From Peribacillus psychrosaccharolyticus ATCC 23296 (GTDB taxonomy: Bacteria > Bacillota > Bacilli > Bacillales > DSM-1321): a stretch of DNA of 60,429 nucleotides. Under the pieces are notes generated by a model that searched no databases, was not told the DNA's origin, and saw nothing but the letters and a program-made list of their open reading frames with translations. The position numbers and the translations under genes are program-made. Shown in pieces: positions 9,038-17,726 of the stretch (the stretch's first letter is position 1; the number at the start of each line of letters is the position of its first letter). Where the stretch lies: NCBI RefSeq assembly GCF_000305495.1, contig NZ_AJTN02000257.1:1-60429 (forward strand). Reading direction: 5' to 3'.

Positions 9038-9832
9038 TTATAAAAATGTTCTTTTAACTTTTTCCCAGAATGAGTTATCTTTTAGTTTTACGGTTTTAAT
9101 TACTTTTCCACTTAGTGTTACTTGAATTTTCTTCACATCTTTAATACTCAGTGCTTCGTTATCCATTCCAAATGTAGGATAATCATCGCTTTCAGGTAAC
9201 TGGATAGTAAGCGTACGTTCAGGTCCTAATATGAATGAGGAGTCGAGTGTACGGTAAGTATTGTTATTAATCGAAGCAAGTTCACTTACTTGAAAACACG
9301 GAAGGGTAGGGTCAACAACAGCACCTTTTACAGATTTATTATAGGCCGTACTTCCAGTGGGTGTAGCTATAATTATCCCGTCTCCGCGGAATGTTTCAAA
9401 GTGTAATGAATCAATGAAAACATCTAATACGAATGTTTTAATAATAGACGAACGTATACTTAGTTCATTAAGGGCATAAAAAGAAGGTTGATCATCAAGC
9501 TTAATCTCAATGGTTGGATAACGGCGGACTTCAATATTTTCTATGGAAATGCTTTCAATCATCTTACTGGTATCTTCCAATAGAAAATCACAGTACATGT
9601 TTAATTGACCGATTGCTATACCGGCATATAAACAATCATCGCGGAATCCTGTCTTTCTAACGGCTTGTAGAAAAGTTCCGTCATCCCCAATACTGACGAT
9701 AATGTTTGCTTGCTTGAAATCGGAAACAATTGTAAATGAATAGGTTTCAGCCAATTCGTAAAGAGGTTGTACTCTTTTTATAAGTAAAGGGTCATTTTGA
9801 TGAAAAAAATAAATATTGCGCCGATTCGTCAT
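9038..9832 (-). CDS. nadK: NAD kinase 2 (PpnK-like)
   Basis: 264-residue ATP-NAD kinase; makes NADP. Family features: LNELSI (the NE motif), GDGIIIATPTGSTAYN for nucleotide binding, and an Asp-Gly-Thr motif near residue 50. That last motif reads IGDDGTFL where the family consensus is GGDGT, so the second glycine is an aspartate. ATG start with GGAGG upstream on the minus strand. Located between ytcJ/rarD and sppA, the place of B. subtilis ytdI (the second NAD kinase). Confidence 0.9.
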   Translation of the reverse strand: MTNRRNIYFFHQNDPLLIKRVQPLYELAETYSFTIVSDFKQANIIVSIGDDGTFLQAVRKTGFRDDCLYAGIAIGQLNMYCDFLLEDTSKMIESISIENIEVRRYPTIEIKLDDQPSFYALNELSIRSSIIKTFVLDVFIDSLHFETFRGDGIIIATPTGSTAYNKSVKGAVVDPTLPCFQVSELASINNNTYRTLDSSFILGPERTLTIQLPESDDYPTFGMDNEALSIKDVKKIQVTLSGKVIKTVKLKDNSFWEKVKRTFL

Positions 9833-9877
9833 ATTAAAACCTCCGTTGATTTACTCGATTTTTAAAAAATGATTCCT

Positions 9878-9906
9878 TTTCCATAATGGAAATAGTTTGC
9901 TACAAT
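9878..9906 (+). promoter_or_regulatory. sppA promoter with palindrome
   Basis: Perfect 7-bp-arm palindrome TTTCCATaATGGAAA (9878-9892) followed by extended -10 TGC-TACAAT (9898-9906). The palindrome occupies the -35 region, so an operator is possible. Confidence 0.4.
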
Positions 9907-9989
9907 AGTAGAATATATCCTAGTTTATCATGTGTACATCAATATATAAAATGGCATATATGTGAATATTTGTATAAGGGGGCTTCAAT

Positions 9990-10991
9990 ATGAATGGAAA
10001 ACGCTGGGCAGCGCTGGGGATTGCAGCTGTTTTATTTATCGCTTCAATGGGAATCAGTTTGGCTAGTACATTGGCATTTACTGATTTTAGCGGAGCTGTT
10101 GAAGATTTATTTGTCAGTGAAACAGGTTTTATGGAAGAGGTTGTTGAAGAAGGCAGCAGTTCAGATGTTATCGCTGTACTGGATGTTGAAGGAGTTATCG
10201 AAGATACAGGCAGCTCTACTTCGCTTCTGGATACTGTGACGTATAATCATCAGAGTTTCTTAGATAAGCTTGAAATGGTCGCAGAGGATGATTCGATTAA
10301 GGGTCTCGTCTTACGCGTTAACTCACCAGGCGGCGGTGTGGTAGAAAGTGCGGAGATATACGATAAAATCCAAGATATTAAAAAGACGAAAAAACCAGTT
10401 TATGTGTCTATGGGTTCTATGGCCGCATCTGGAGGATATTATATATCAGCGCCGGCAGATAAAATTTTTGCGACTCCTGAAACGATGACGGGGTCACTCG
10501 GTGTGATTATGCAAAGTATTAACTATGAAAAGTTAGCCAAAAAATATGGTGTGGAAACGGTGACGATTAAGAGCGGAAAATACAAGGATATTATGAGTCC
10601 AACTCGTGAGATGACAGAGGAAGAGCGGGTTATCCTGCAAGATATGATTGACAATTCATACAGCCAGTTCGTGAATATTATCGCGGATGGTCGCGGAATG
10701 TCAAAAGAAGAAGTGCGTAAAATTGCGGATGGCCGAGTGTATGACGGCCGGCAAGCAAAAGAAAACAAATTGATTGATGAATTTGGTTATGAGGAAGATG
10801 TTATAGCTGCCATGAAGAAAGATCTTAACATTGATGCATCAGCAATCCGTTATACGGAAGATACAGGATTTGGTTCTTTGTTCAGTATGACAGCACAAAA
10901 AGTCATGGGGAAAGATGTTGAAACAGCTGGCATTCTTAAGTTGCTCTCACACTCAAATTCTCCTCGACTAATGTACCTATATGCACAGTAA
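9990..10991 (+). CDS. sppA: Signal peptide peptidase SppA
   Basis: 333 residues with one N-terminal membrane segment (residues 7-27) and an S49 peptidase domain facing outside. The serine nucleophile is in the GSMAASGGYYIS block (near residues 146-157) and the general-base lysine in KSGKYKDIMSP (near 195-200). The family cleaves remnant signal peptides and, in Bacillus, helps resist membrane stress and lantibiotics. ATG start after GGGGG. yteJ starts 13 bases after the stop, so the two are probably co-transcribed as in B. subtilis. Confidence 0.94.
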   Translation: MNGKRWAALGIAAVLFIASMGISLASTLAFTDFSGAVEDLFVSETGFMEEVVEEGSSSDVIAVLDVEGVIEDTGSSTSLLDTVTYNHQSFLDKLEMVAEDDSIKGLVLRVNSPGGGVVESAEIYDKIQDIKKTKKPVYVSMGSMAASGGYYISAPADKIFATPETMTGSLGVIMQSINYEKLAKKYGVETVTIKSGKYKDIMSPTREMTEEERVILQDMIDNSYSQFVNIIADGRGMSKEEVRKIADGRVYDGRQAKENKLIDEFGYEEDVIAAMKKDLNIDASAIRYTEDTGFGSLFSMTAQKVMGKDVETAGILKLLSHSNSPRLMYLYAQ

Positions 10992-11004
10992 GGGGGGGGA
11001 ATCC

Positions 11005-11547
11005 ATGGATGAACGACAAAATCAGGATAACTTGAATGAAAATACGGGAGAAATTGAGCCGAAAGAAACCATCCATTCAGAAGTAATGGGTACAGAGCCA
11101 TCACCAATCAATCCAGTAAATTTGACCGCAGAAATTCATTATGCCGGTTTTTGGATGAGGTTTTGGGCGTATCTAGCTGATTTAATTATCATTGGCAGCC
11201 TAACTCGGATATTCGTTTCATCTATTTTTAAAGCCTTAGGCGGGGGATATGTCGATTATAGTTTTTTTTCGCCGGCAACAATACTAGAAGTCACTATCTT
11301 TTATCTATACTTTGTCTTGATGACCAGGTACTTTGGACAAACGCTCGGCAAAATGATATTCGGACTTCAGGTTATTAGTTTGAAAGACGACAAGCTTACT
11401 TGGGGAACGTTGATATTCCGAGAATTTATAGGACGGTTTATTTCAAAGTTCACATCTATTGGTTATATATTGGTGGGCATTTTGCCAAAGAAACAAGGAT
11501 TACATGATATTTTTGCTGATACAACCGTAGTTATGACAAGAAGATAA
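11005..11547 (+). CDS. yteJ: RDD family membrane protein YteJ
   Basis: 180 residues: an acidic, polar N-terminal tail of about 45 residues, then an RDD domain with three or four membrane segments (FWMRFWAYLADLIIIGSL gives the Arg-Asp pattern). In B. subtilis YteJ modulates SppA activity; that role is known for the family, not shown here. Start ATG 11005 has a long G-run RBS directly before it; the upstream in-frame start overlaps sppA and lacks one. Terminator follows. Confidence 0.9.
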   Translation: MDERQNQDNLNENTGEIEPKETIHSEVMGTEPSPINPVNLTAEIHYAGFWMRFWAYLADLIIIGSLTRIFVSSIFKALGGGYVDYSFFSPATILEVTIFYLYFVLMTRYFGQTLGKMIFGLQVISLKDDKLTWGTLIFREFIGRFISKFTSIGYILVGILPKKQGLHDIFADTTVVMTRR

Positions 11548-11553
11548 GTAGAT

Positions 11554-11592
11554 AACCTGCAGACCGAAATGGTCTGCAGGTTTATTTTTTTT
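11554..11592 (+). terminator. Terminator of sppA-yteJ
   Basis: 12-bp perfect stem (11554-11565 with 11571-11582), 5-base loop, T-rich tail. Confidence 0.92.
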
Positions 11593-11631
11593 CACAGTGC
11601 TAATAATGGTGAGTTGAAAGGGTGTGTCCTG

Positions 11632-12309
11632 ATGAACTGGATGCTCGTTATTATAATCTTACTCGTGTTTTTATTAATTCTGCTTATTTTCACGAATATT
11701 AACATAGATCTTCACTATCATCATGCAGGAATTGATGATCAACTTACTGTGAAATTTAGAGCTTGGTTTGGATTGCTGCAATATACAATTGATGTTCCAT
11801 TCATTGACATGAGGGAAGATAAAGCAATCCTTTCTTTTACACAAAAGAAAGGAATCGATATAGAGGATGAGGAACCTCAAGCAGAGGAAGTGACGGCAAA
11901 TGATATCCTGGAAAAAATAGAAGAGGTTAAGAAGCTTTTGCAGCACGTGATCGGTTTGCATAAAATCATTCGAAAGCTGCTGAAAAAGGTCTATGTTCAT
12001 ACATTCACTTGGCATAGTGTAATCGGAAATGGTAATGCTGCTCATACCGGAATACTGACAGGCAGTGCGTGGGCATTGAAGAGTTCGATTATGGGCGGCT
12101 TAACAACGTATTTACATTTTAAAAAAATGCCTGCTATTACGATTACTCCAGACTTTCAAAAATCAGCTGCCTCTACGTCCATATCTTGCATAATCTCTTT
12201 GAAACTCGGGGATGCTATCTGGGCAGGAATTAAGTTATTCCGCCATTGGAAAGGCGGTAGACTGAAGTTCAACAAAACTAAACAATCACAAGTAAAGCAG
12301 AACTTTTAG
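11632..12309 (+). CDS. ytfI: DUF2953 membrane-anchored protein YtfI
   Basis: 225 residues with one N-terminal membrane segment (residues 3-22) and a DUF2953 domain rich in beta strands. Function unknown; in B. subtilis ytfI and ytfJ(gerW) form a sporulation-expressed pair. Start 11632 is chosen because GAAAGGGTG precedes it and the hydrophobic anchor begins there. gerW follows after 16 bases. Confidence 0.87.
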   Translation: MNWMLVIIILLVFLLILLIFTNINIDLHYHHAGIDDQLTVKFRAWFGLLQYTIDVPFIDMREDKAILSFTQKKGIDIEDEEPQAEEVTANDILEKIEEVKKLLQHVIGLHKIIRKLLKKVYVHTFTWHSVIGNGNAAHTGILTGSAWALKSSIMGGLTTYLHFKKMPAITITPDFQKSAASTSISCIISLKLGDAIWAGIKLFRHWKGGRLKFNKTKQSQVKQNF

Positions 12310-12325
12310 AATGGAGGCAAATGAT

Positions 12326-12892
12326 ATGTCGGACCATCCGATTACTGGCCTAATGTCAGCAGCAATGGAAAATTTAAAAGAAATGGTTGATGTAAACACA
12401 ATTATTGGTGATCCGGTTGAGACGCCAGATGGCAGTGTTATATTAACAGTATCAAAGGTAGGATTCGGCTTTGCAGCGGGCGGCAGCGAATTTGCTATCG
12501 ATCAAGGGCATTCCCAACAAGGACAGCAAACTTTACCATTTGGCGGTGGTACCGGGGGCGGCGTGTCTATCACGCCTATCGCATTTCTCATTGTAGGCGC
12601 AAAAGGTGTGAAAATGCTTCATCTAGATGAAGGGACTCATTTAGTCGATAAAATACTAGATATGGCTCCAGCCGTCGTCGGAAAAATTCAATCTATCCTT
12701 GCAGCGAGCAAAGAGAATAATAAGAACCAAAATGAAACAAAGAGCCAAGATAACAATCAAAAACATGAACAAAGCCAAGACAGGAACCAAAACCAATATA
12801 GAAATCAAAACCAAGACAGAAATCAAAACCAAGACCAAGATAGCAGCCAAAACCAAGGAAATGAGAAAAAGGAATCCTTTGATAATTTCTAA
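12326..12892 (+). CDS. gerW: GerW (YtfJ) germination/sporulation protein
   Basis: 188 residues. Residues 1-130 are the conserved GerW/YtfJ domain (start MSDHPITGLMSAAMENLKEM; a glycine-rich loop FGGGTGGGVSITP; VGAKGVKM). The remaining ~55 residues are low-complexity Asn/Gln/Asp/Lys repeats built on NQNQDRNQNQ. The B. subtilis protein is about 151 residues, so the tail is longer here. In B. subtilis it is needed for proper AGFK-stimulated germination. ATG 12326 follows ATGGAGGC at a good distance. Confidence 0.92.
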   Translation: MSDHPITGLMSAAMENLKEMVDVNTIIGDPVETPDGSVILTVSKVGFGFAAGGSEFAIDQGHSQQGQQTLPFGGGTGGGVSITPIAFLIVGAKGVKMLHLDEGTHLVDKILDMAPAVVGKIQSILAASKENNKNQNETKSQDNNQKHEQSQDRNQNQYRNQNQDRNQNQDQDSSQNQGNEKKESFDNF

Positions 12893-12903
12893 TTTTATCT
12901 TTG

Positions 12904-12938
12904 TAAAAGGCTATTTCCAAGCGGAAATAGCCTTTTGA
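12904..12938 (+). terminator. Hairpin after gerW
   Basis: 14-bp stem AAAAGGCTATTTCC / GGAAATAGCCTTTT with a 4-base loop; short T-run in the 3' arm. Confidence 0.8.
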
Positions 12939-13024
12939 AAGTAAGTTAACGTGAATTCGTTGCATTATGAATACGAACCACCTATCATTAGCACTGTACA
13001 TATTGAATTAAAGGAGGCGTTTTT

Positions 13025-13525
13025 TTGACACAGGTTACGTTTAAACACAATCCCGTGACAATCCTGGGATCAGAAGTCAAAGTGGGAGATCAAGCGAAAA
13101 ACTTTACGGTACTTGCTAATGATCTTTCGGAGGTGACGTTGGACGATTCTAAGGGATCAGTTCGAATTATCAGCGTTATTCCTTCCATTGATACAGGAGT
13201 TTGTGAGAAACAAACTAGACGCTTTAATGAAGAAGCAGCAAAGATTGAGGGAGTAAAGGTATTAACCATTAGTGTGGATCTTCCTTTTGCTCAACGACGT
13301 TGGTGCGCGGCTGCGGGACTAGAAAATGTTCAAGTTCTATCGGATCATCGTGATTTGTCCTTTGGTCAAGCATATGGAGTCATCATGGAAGAACTACGCC
13401 TTTTAGCCCGTTCTGTATTTGTCATCGATCGAGACGATCGAGTTACCTATGTAGAGTATGTCGGTGAAGGATCTAATCATCCAGATTATGAGGCCGCATT
13501 AGATGCTGCACGTTCAGCTAAGTAA
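13025..13525 (+). CDS. tpx: Thiol peroxidase Tpx
   Basis: 166-residue atypical 2-Cys peroxiredoxin. The peroxidatic cysteine is Cys60 in [12 protein letters not shown] and the resolving cysteine Cys94 in RRWCAAAG, the normal Tpx pair. It reduces hydroperoxides using thioredoxin. TTG start preceded by AAAGGAGGCG; the N-terminus [13 protein letters not shown] matches the family. Monocistronic with its own terminator, between gerW and ytxK as in B. subtilis. Confidence 0.96.
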   Translation: MTQVTFKHNPVTILGSEVKVGDQAKNFTVLANDLSEVTLDDSKGSVRIISVIPSIDTGVCEKQTRRFNEEAAKIEGVKVLTISVDLPFAQRRWCAAAGLENVQVLSDHRDLSFGQAYGVIMEELRLLARSVFVIDRDDRVTYVEYVGEGSNHPDYEAALDAARSAK

Positions 13526-13538
13526 TAGATAAAGGCTG

Positions 13539-13571
13539 CCGGTTATCCTAGGTAACCGGTTTTCTTTTTCT
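13539..13571 (+). terminator. Terminator of tpx
   Basis: Stem CCGGTTA/TAACCGG (13539-13559) followed by a T-rich stretch. Confidence 0.82.
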
Positions 13572-13670
13572 TTCCTCGTTAGAAAAAAGGTAATAAGTAA
13601 TCTTCTCGCTTGTGTCCCCGTCATAAGAGATTTAGAATAAGTAAAAGAAACAAACAGGAGGAATTATGAA

Positions 13671-14657
13671 GTGAATTTTGCCCCAATTGAAGAGTTATTC
13701 CATAAATTTGATGAAACCGCTCAAATTCTGCAAGAAGACCTTTCGTGCACTTATTTAGATGCACTTGGTGAAACAGGTGAAAACTTCTTTCATGGATCAG
13801 TGGTTCAGGAAGAGATAAGCGAACTAGCCAAAAAACGTTTAACGAAAATTTATGCATCATTTAGAACCGATACGTTTTCGAAGGAAGATATTCGTAAAGC
13901 GTACCAGCTTGCGATTCTTAAAGGCATGAAAGAAAACGTTCAGCCCAATCACCAAATGACACCTGATGCTGTAGGTATGTTTGTCAGCTATTTAATTAAT
14001 AAATTTACAGCTGAGAAAAAAGAAATGACGCTGCTTGAACCTGCCGTCGGTACAGGGAATTTGCTGTTTACCATCCTGAACCAATTGCCAGAAAAAGAAA
14101 TATCCTCTTTTGGCATTGATGTAGATGAAACCTTAATAAAATTAGCTTACGCAGGGGCAAATCTTCAAGAGCACCCCATTCAATTATACAATCAGGATAG
14201 TTTAGAACCACTATTTATTGATCCAGTTGATCTTGTCGTCAGCGATCTGCCAGTTGGTTATTATCCGAACGATGTACGTGCTGCTGACTATGAGTTAAAA
14301 GCCGATCAAGGGCATTCATATTCCCATCATTTATTTATTGAACAAGGAATTAATCATCTCAAGGAAGGTGGATATTTATTCTTAATTATCCCCAATGAGC
14401 TGTTTGTCTCTACAGAGGCACCTAAGCTTAATAAATATTTGACCAGTCAAACACATATTCAAGGGATGGTTCAGCTTCCATTGTCCATGTTTAAAAACGA
14501 GTCAGCTGCCAAAAGTATCCTGATTCTACAAAAGAAAAAAGAGGGAATCAATCCTCCTAAAAAAGCATTGTTAGTCACACTGCCGAAGCTGTCAGATGCG
14601 GCTGCTACCCAAGCAATTCTTAATAAGATTGATGAATGGGTTAAAGTAGATAAATAA
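13671..14657 (+). CDS. ytxK: Class I SAM methyltransferase YtxK
   Basis: 328 residues resembling N6-adenine DNA methyltransferases: SAM-binding motif LLEPAVGTGNLLF near residues 121-133 and, in place of NPPY, SDLPVGYYP near residue 193. The altered catalytic motif (DLPVGYY) makes DNA adenine methylation doubtful; YtxK of B. subtilis, as I recall it, has the same change. Function unproven. GTG start with AGGAGG upstream; an ATG two codons earlier runs into a stop at once. Terminator follows, then ackA. Confidence 0.87.
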   Translation: MNFAPIEELFHKFDETAQILQEDLSCTYLDALGETGENFFHGSVVQEEISELAKKRLTKIYASFRTDTFSKEDIRKAYQLAILKGMKENVQPNHQMTPDAVGMFVSYLINKFTAEKKEMTLLEPAVGTGNLLFTILNQLPEKEISSFGIDVDETLIKLAYAGANLQEHPIQLYNQDSLEPLFIDPVDLVVSDLPVGYYPNDVRAADYELKADQGHSYSHHLFIEQGINHLKEGGYLFLIIPNELFVSTEAPKLNKYLTSQTHIQGMVQLPLSMFKNESAAKSILILQKKKEGINPPKKALLVTLPKLSDAAATQAILNKIDEWVKVDK

Positions 14658-14665
14658 TGAACAAG

Positions 14666-14700
14666 AAGTTGGTACTCTTAACGGGTATCAACTTTTTTTA
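14666..14700 (+). terminator. Terminator of ytxK
   Basis: 10-bp stem (14666-14675 with 14685-14694, one GU pair) and a T-run. Confidence 0.85.
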
Positions 14701-14775
14701 TGGCAATAAATTTGCAGAAATGTGTCGAAACTATGTAATTTGAACGATGTCACTCAATCTACCTAAGGCTAATTC

Positions 14776-14791
14776 TTGAAAGCTGGATCAG
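14776..14791 (+). promoter_or_regulatory. Possible cre site upstream of ackA
   Basis: TTGAAAGCTGGATCAG resembles the CcpA site (WTGNAARCGNWWWCAW) with three mismatches, about 100 bases before ackA. B. subtilis ackA is CcpA-activated from such a site. Confidence 0.35.
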
Positions 14792-14886
14792 AGAATGTTT
14801 AAATGAAAGAAGATGGTAGTTATTAGTTGATAAGTGATTTACTAACAATTAAGATAGACGCGATAATAGGGAAATGGGGCAGAAAC

Positions 14887-16089
14887 ATGTCTAAAATACT
14901 AGCGATTAATGCAGGCAGTTCCTCTTTGAAATTCCAGCTTTTTAACATGCCTAGTGAAAATGTGATTACAAAAGGACTAGTTGAAAGAATTGGCTTGAAG
15001 GAGTCTATTTTTACGATTTCAGTGAATGGTGAAAAAGTCACTGAAACAAAAGATATCCCTAACCATGACATTGCAGTATCCTTGTTGCTTGAAAAACTAA
15101 TAGAATTTGAGATTATCAATTCATATAAAGAAATTGATGGAGTTGGCCATCGAGTTGTCCATGGCGGCGAAGAGTTCAGCGATTCGGTAATTCTTACGAG
15201 TGAAATCATTAAAAAAATTGAAAATCTGTCAGATTTAGCACCTCTGCATAATCCGGCAAATCTTACAGGTATTCACGCTTTTAGGCAAATTCTTGGTGAC
15301 GTTCCCTCGGTTGCTGTTTTTGATACGGCCTTTCATCAAACTATGCCAAGTAACTCTTATATGTACAGTTTACCTTATGAATATTACCAGAATTATCGGA
15401 TTAGAAAATATGGATTTCATGGGACATCCCATAAATATGTATCACAACGGGCATCTGAGATGCTTGGGAGACCCATTGATCAACTGCGGATTATTTCCTG
15501 TCATTTAGGAAATGGAGCAAGTATCGCGGCTATTGAAGGCGGAAAATCAATCGATACTTCAATGGGCTTTACCCCGCTCGCGGGGGTTACAATGGGCACA
15601 CGTTCAGGTGATATTGACCCAGCCTTAATTCCTTATATCATGGAGAAAACAGGTAAGAATGTAGAAGAAGTGCTCCAAATATTGAATAAACAAAGCGGTA
15701 TGCTGGCCCTCTCTGGATTCTCAAGTGATCTTCGTGATATTGAAATAGAAGCGGATAAAGGAAATGAACGGGCAAAATTAGCCCTTGAAGTATTTGCAAG
15801 CCATATTCATAAATATATTGGATCCTATGCGGCCAGAATGAGCGGGGTGGATGCAATTATCTTCACAGCAGGAATCGGTGAAAATAGTACAACCGTCAGG
15901 GCTTCAGTCCTAAAAGGTCTTGAATTTATGGGCGTATACTGGGACCCTGCACTAAATCGTGTGCGTGGAGAAGAAGCTTTCGTAAACTATCCTCATTCTC
16001 CAGTAAAAGTCATCGTCATCCCTACTAATGAAGAAGTGATGATTGCGAGAGATGTGATCCGCTTAACAAGCGGCTCCAAGGTTTATTGA
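14887..16089 (+). CDS. ackA: Acetate kinase
   Basis: 400 residues, normal length. Acetokinase signatures are present: [15 protein letters not shown] at the start, [10 protein letters not shown] near residue 87, HNPANLTGI near 120, [17 protein letters not shown] near 225, and FTAGIGENS near 325. Interconverts acetate+ATP and acetyl phosphate for overflow metabolism or acetate use. Start 14887 is the conserved one; the frame is open 20 codons upstream without conservation. A weak cre-like site precedes it and a terminator follows. Confidence 0.96.
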   Translation: MSKILAINAGSSSLKFQLFNMPSENVITKGLVERIGLKESIFTISVNGEKVTETKDIPNHDIAVSLLLEKLIEFEIINSYKEIDGVGHRVVHGGEEFSDSVILTSEIIKKIENLSDLAPLHNPANLTGIHAFRQILGDVPSVAVFDTAFHQTMPSNSYMYSLPYEYYQNYRIRKYGFHGTSHKYVSQRASEMLGRPIDQLRIISCHLGNGASIAAIEGGKSIDTSMGFTPLAGVTMGTRSGDIDPALIPYIMEKTGKNVEEVLQILNKQSGMLALSGFSSDLRDIEIEADKGNERAKLALEVFASHIHKYIGSYAARMSGVDAIIFTAGIGENSTTVRASVLKGLEFMGVYWDPALNRVRGEEAFVNYPHSPVKVIVIPTNEEVMIARDVIRLTSGSKVY

Positions 16090-16107
16090 TTTCTCATAAA
16101 TGTGATT

Positions 16108-16158
16108 AACAACCTTCTACTGTGTTTAATTACACACAAGAGTGAAGGTTGTTTTTTT
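16108..16158 (+). terminator. Terminator of ackA
   Basis: 10-bp stem AACAACCTTC / GAAGGTTGTT with an inner TGTGT/ACACA pairing, then seven T residues. Confidence 0.9.
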
Positions 16159-16332
16159 ATGGCTCAACCTAAAAAGGAAATCATTGATAGGACTAACTTT
16201 TCAACGTGTAAAAGAGATGATAATCGGCGTGAAATAAGTGAAAGGTGAATCAACACCTCAATATATATAAAAGATGGTTATATATTAAAAAATAGTATAT
16301 TAAAATAATTATAGTTTATTAGAAATATTCGT

Positions 16333-16487
16333 TATAATGTAGTAGGGTTTTACGAGCCAATCTGGTGAATAGTAATACTTCGACAATCGATATAAGTAGG
16401 AGTACCTACGCAGAAACAAACGTAAAGCGGTTTGAATTTCTGATCGTCATCATGGAAGCTATACCCTACAAATTACTGGAGTGATTA
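16333..16487 (+). ncRNA. Structured 5' leader candidate before a secreted-protein gene
   Basis: TATAAT (16333-16338) is followed by a ~128-nt segment closed by GTAGGGT (16342-16348) and ACCCTAC (16463-16469). Inside are at least three helices: CCA/TGG near 16358, GTAGG/CCTAC (16396-16409), and CAGAA-CAAAC/GTTTG-TTCTG (16411-16441). The RBS follows 6 bases after the closing stem. I could not match it to a riboswitch class I know. The first bases of the closing stem may precede the transcription start. Confidence 0.4.
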
Positions 16488-17405
16488 ATGGTGAGTAATG
16501 TAAGTACTGGCAATAAGACATTGGGGGAGAAACAGATTATTAAAAAGTTAGTAAAGGTAGTAACAGTAGGAGTATTATCATTGGGATTAGCCGCAGGAAT
16601 CGGAGGAACTAAATCAGAAGCTAGTGCATCAACAAAGCCTGCAGGATCGAACTTCTTGAGAAGTGATTCAATAGACGACAACTATCGTATGGTGCAAGAT
16701 TCTAAAGGCAAAACGATTCGTGCAAAAACAACAGCTAAAGTTAGCTTGAAAAAATACAATAACACTTTTTCTTATAGTAACGTATCGTTTGTTGATTATG
16801 ACAAAGTTAAGAAGGTAACTTACAAGACATCAACAAGCACACAGGCTTACACGAGAGCAAGCACAAAATATAAGTTAACGGCACGAAATTATAAAGGAAA
16901 ATTAGTTAACGTAAAAGTTCCTGCGAAAAATGCCATGACAAAGCACAACACCTCTTGGTACAAAGATTCATTCAGCTACACAACTTATGTAAAAACAAAG
17001 GGAAAATGGGTCAAGAAAACTAAAACTGCGACAGTGTACATTCCTGCTAAGTATGTGAAGAAATACACTTCTAATGTTTGGACAAAGTACACCAAAAAAG
17101 CTAAAGGATACTTCTATACGCCGCAACCAATTACCATTACACTAAAAGAGTATAATAAGGTTGCAATAGGCATGACGTATAAGCAAGTAGTGGCGATCAC
17201 TGGCGAAAAAATGACATTGAGTTCCGATTACTCTTGGAATGAGACTGTGTACGACGATGACTTCGAGGAAGTAGATGAAATAACTCATACATATAGATCT
17301 TATGAATGGGAGTATGAGAATGATGTTACTTATGATTACCGTTTTGTCGATTTCTACTTTGAAGACAACAAATTAACTAATAAATCTCAATCTGGATTAA
17401 AATAA
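16488..17405 (+). CDS. Secreted protein with C-terminal DUF3862/BLIP-like domain
   Basis: 305 residues. Residues ~18-48 form a signal peptide (Lys-rich start, hydrophobic VVTVGVLSLGLAAGIGG, probable cleavage after SEASA). Residues ~60-210 are Lys/Tyr/Thr/Ser-rich and very basic, with loosely repeated KKYT/YTKKAK elements, suggesting interaction with an anionic wall. The last ~85 residues start EYNKVAIGMTYKQVVAITGE and end in SQSGLK, the pattern of the DUF3862 / SmpA-BLIP-like fold, with an acidic, aromatic insert between. Function unknown. No counterpart at this place in B. subtilis as I recall it. Its own promoter, leader and terminator make it a single-gene unit. Confidence 0.75.
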   Translation: MVSNVSTGNKTLGEKQIIKKLVKVVTVGVLSLGLAAGIGGTKSEASASTKPAGSNFLRSDSIDDNYRMVQDSKGKTIRAKTTAKVSLKKYNNTFSYSNVSFVDYDKVKKVTYKTSTSTQAYTRASTKYKLTARNYKGKLVNVKVPAKNAMTKHNTSWYKDSFSYTTYVKTKGKWVKKTKTATVYIPAKYVKKYTSNVWTKYTKKAKGYFYTPQPITITLKEYNKVAIGMTYKQVVAITGEKMTLSSDYSWNETVYDDDFEEVDEITHTYRSYEWEYENDVTYDYRFVDFYFEDNKLTNKSQSGLK

Positions 17406-17448
17406 TGGATGAGATAGGCGAACTCCTTCATTAATCAATAAATAAATC

Positions 17449-17481
17449 AACAGTTACCTTAAATAGGTGACTGTTTTTTTG
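17449..17481 (+). terminator. Terminator of the secreted-protein gene
   Basis: 10-bp stem (17449-17458 with 17466-17475, one GU pair) followed by T residues. Confidence 0.87.
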
Positions 17482-17687
17482 CAATCAGTAATAGCTGTTT
17501 AGGTGGCTCTTTGGATTCAATTTACCATTAGGTGGGCTTTTAACATAGATTCGACTCTGCATGATCACAAAGTTCTCCTCGTGTCCTAGCTTGACTTACA
17601 GAATCCGACACATTCAGGGAATGATTCATCGTATTCTGTACAATGTAGTACCTGCGCTTTCATTTTAAGAACAAGCAGGCCCTATGT
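17482..17687. other. Non-coding stretch before the EcsC-family gene
   Basis: Part of the 321-base gap 17406-17726. No credible ORF. It contains an inverted pair TACAGAAT / ATTCTGTA (17597-17640) with unknown meaning. Confidence 0.4.
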
Positions 17688-17693
17688 TATAAT
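17685..17693 (+). promoter_or_regulatory. Extended -10 of the EcsC-family gene
   Basis: TGT-TATAAT, an extended -10, 33 bases before the start codon; the -35 is weak. Confidence 0.5.
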
Positions 17694-17726
17694 GCAGGGA
17701 GAATAATCCAAATTGGAGGCGGGAAA

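Noticed and set aside
12719-12860. CRISPR-like spacing of repeats
   Set aside because: The repeats are in-frame codons of a low-complexity protein tail with no unique spacers.
12656-13001. Minus-strand ORFs opposite the gerW tail
   Set aside because: Antisense images of the NQ-rich repeat (repeated Val/Leu/Ile or Phe/Gly/Leu).
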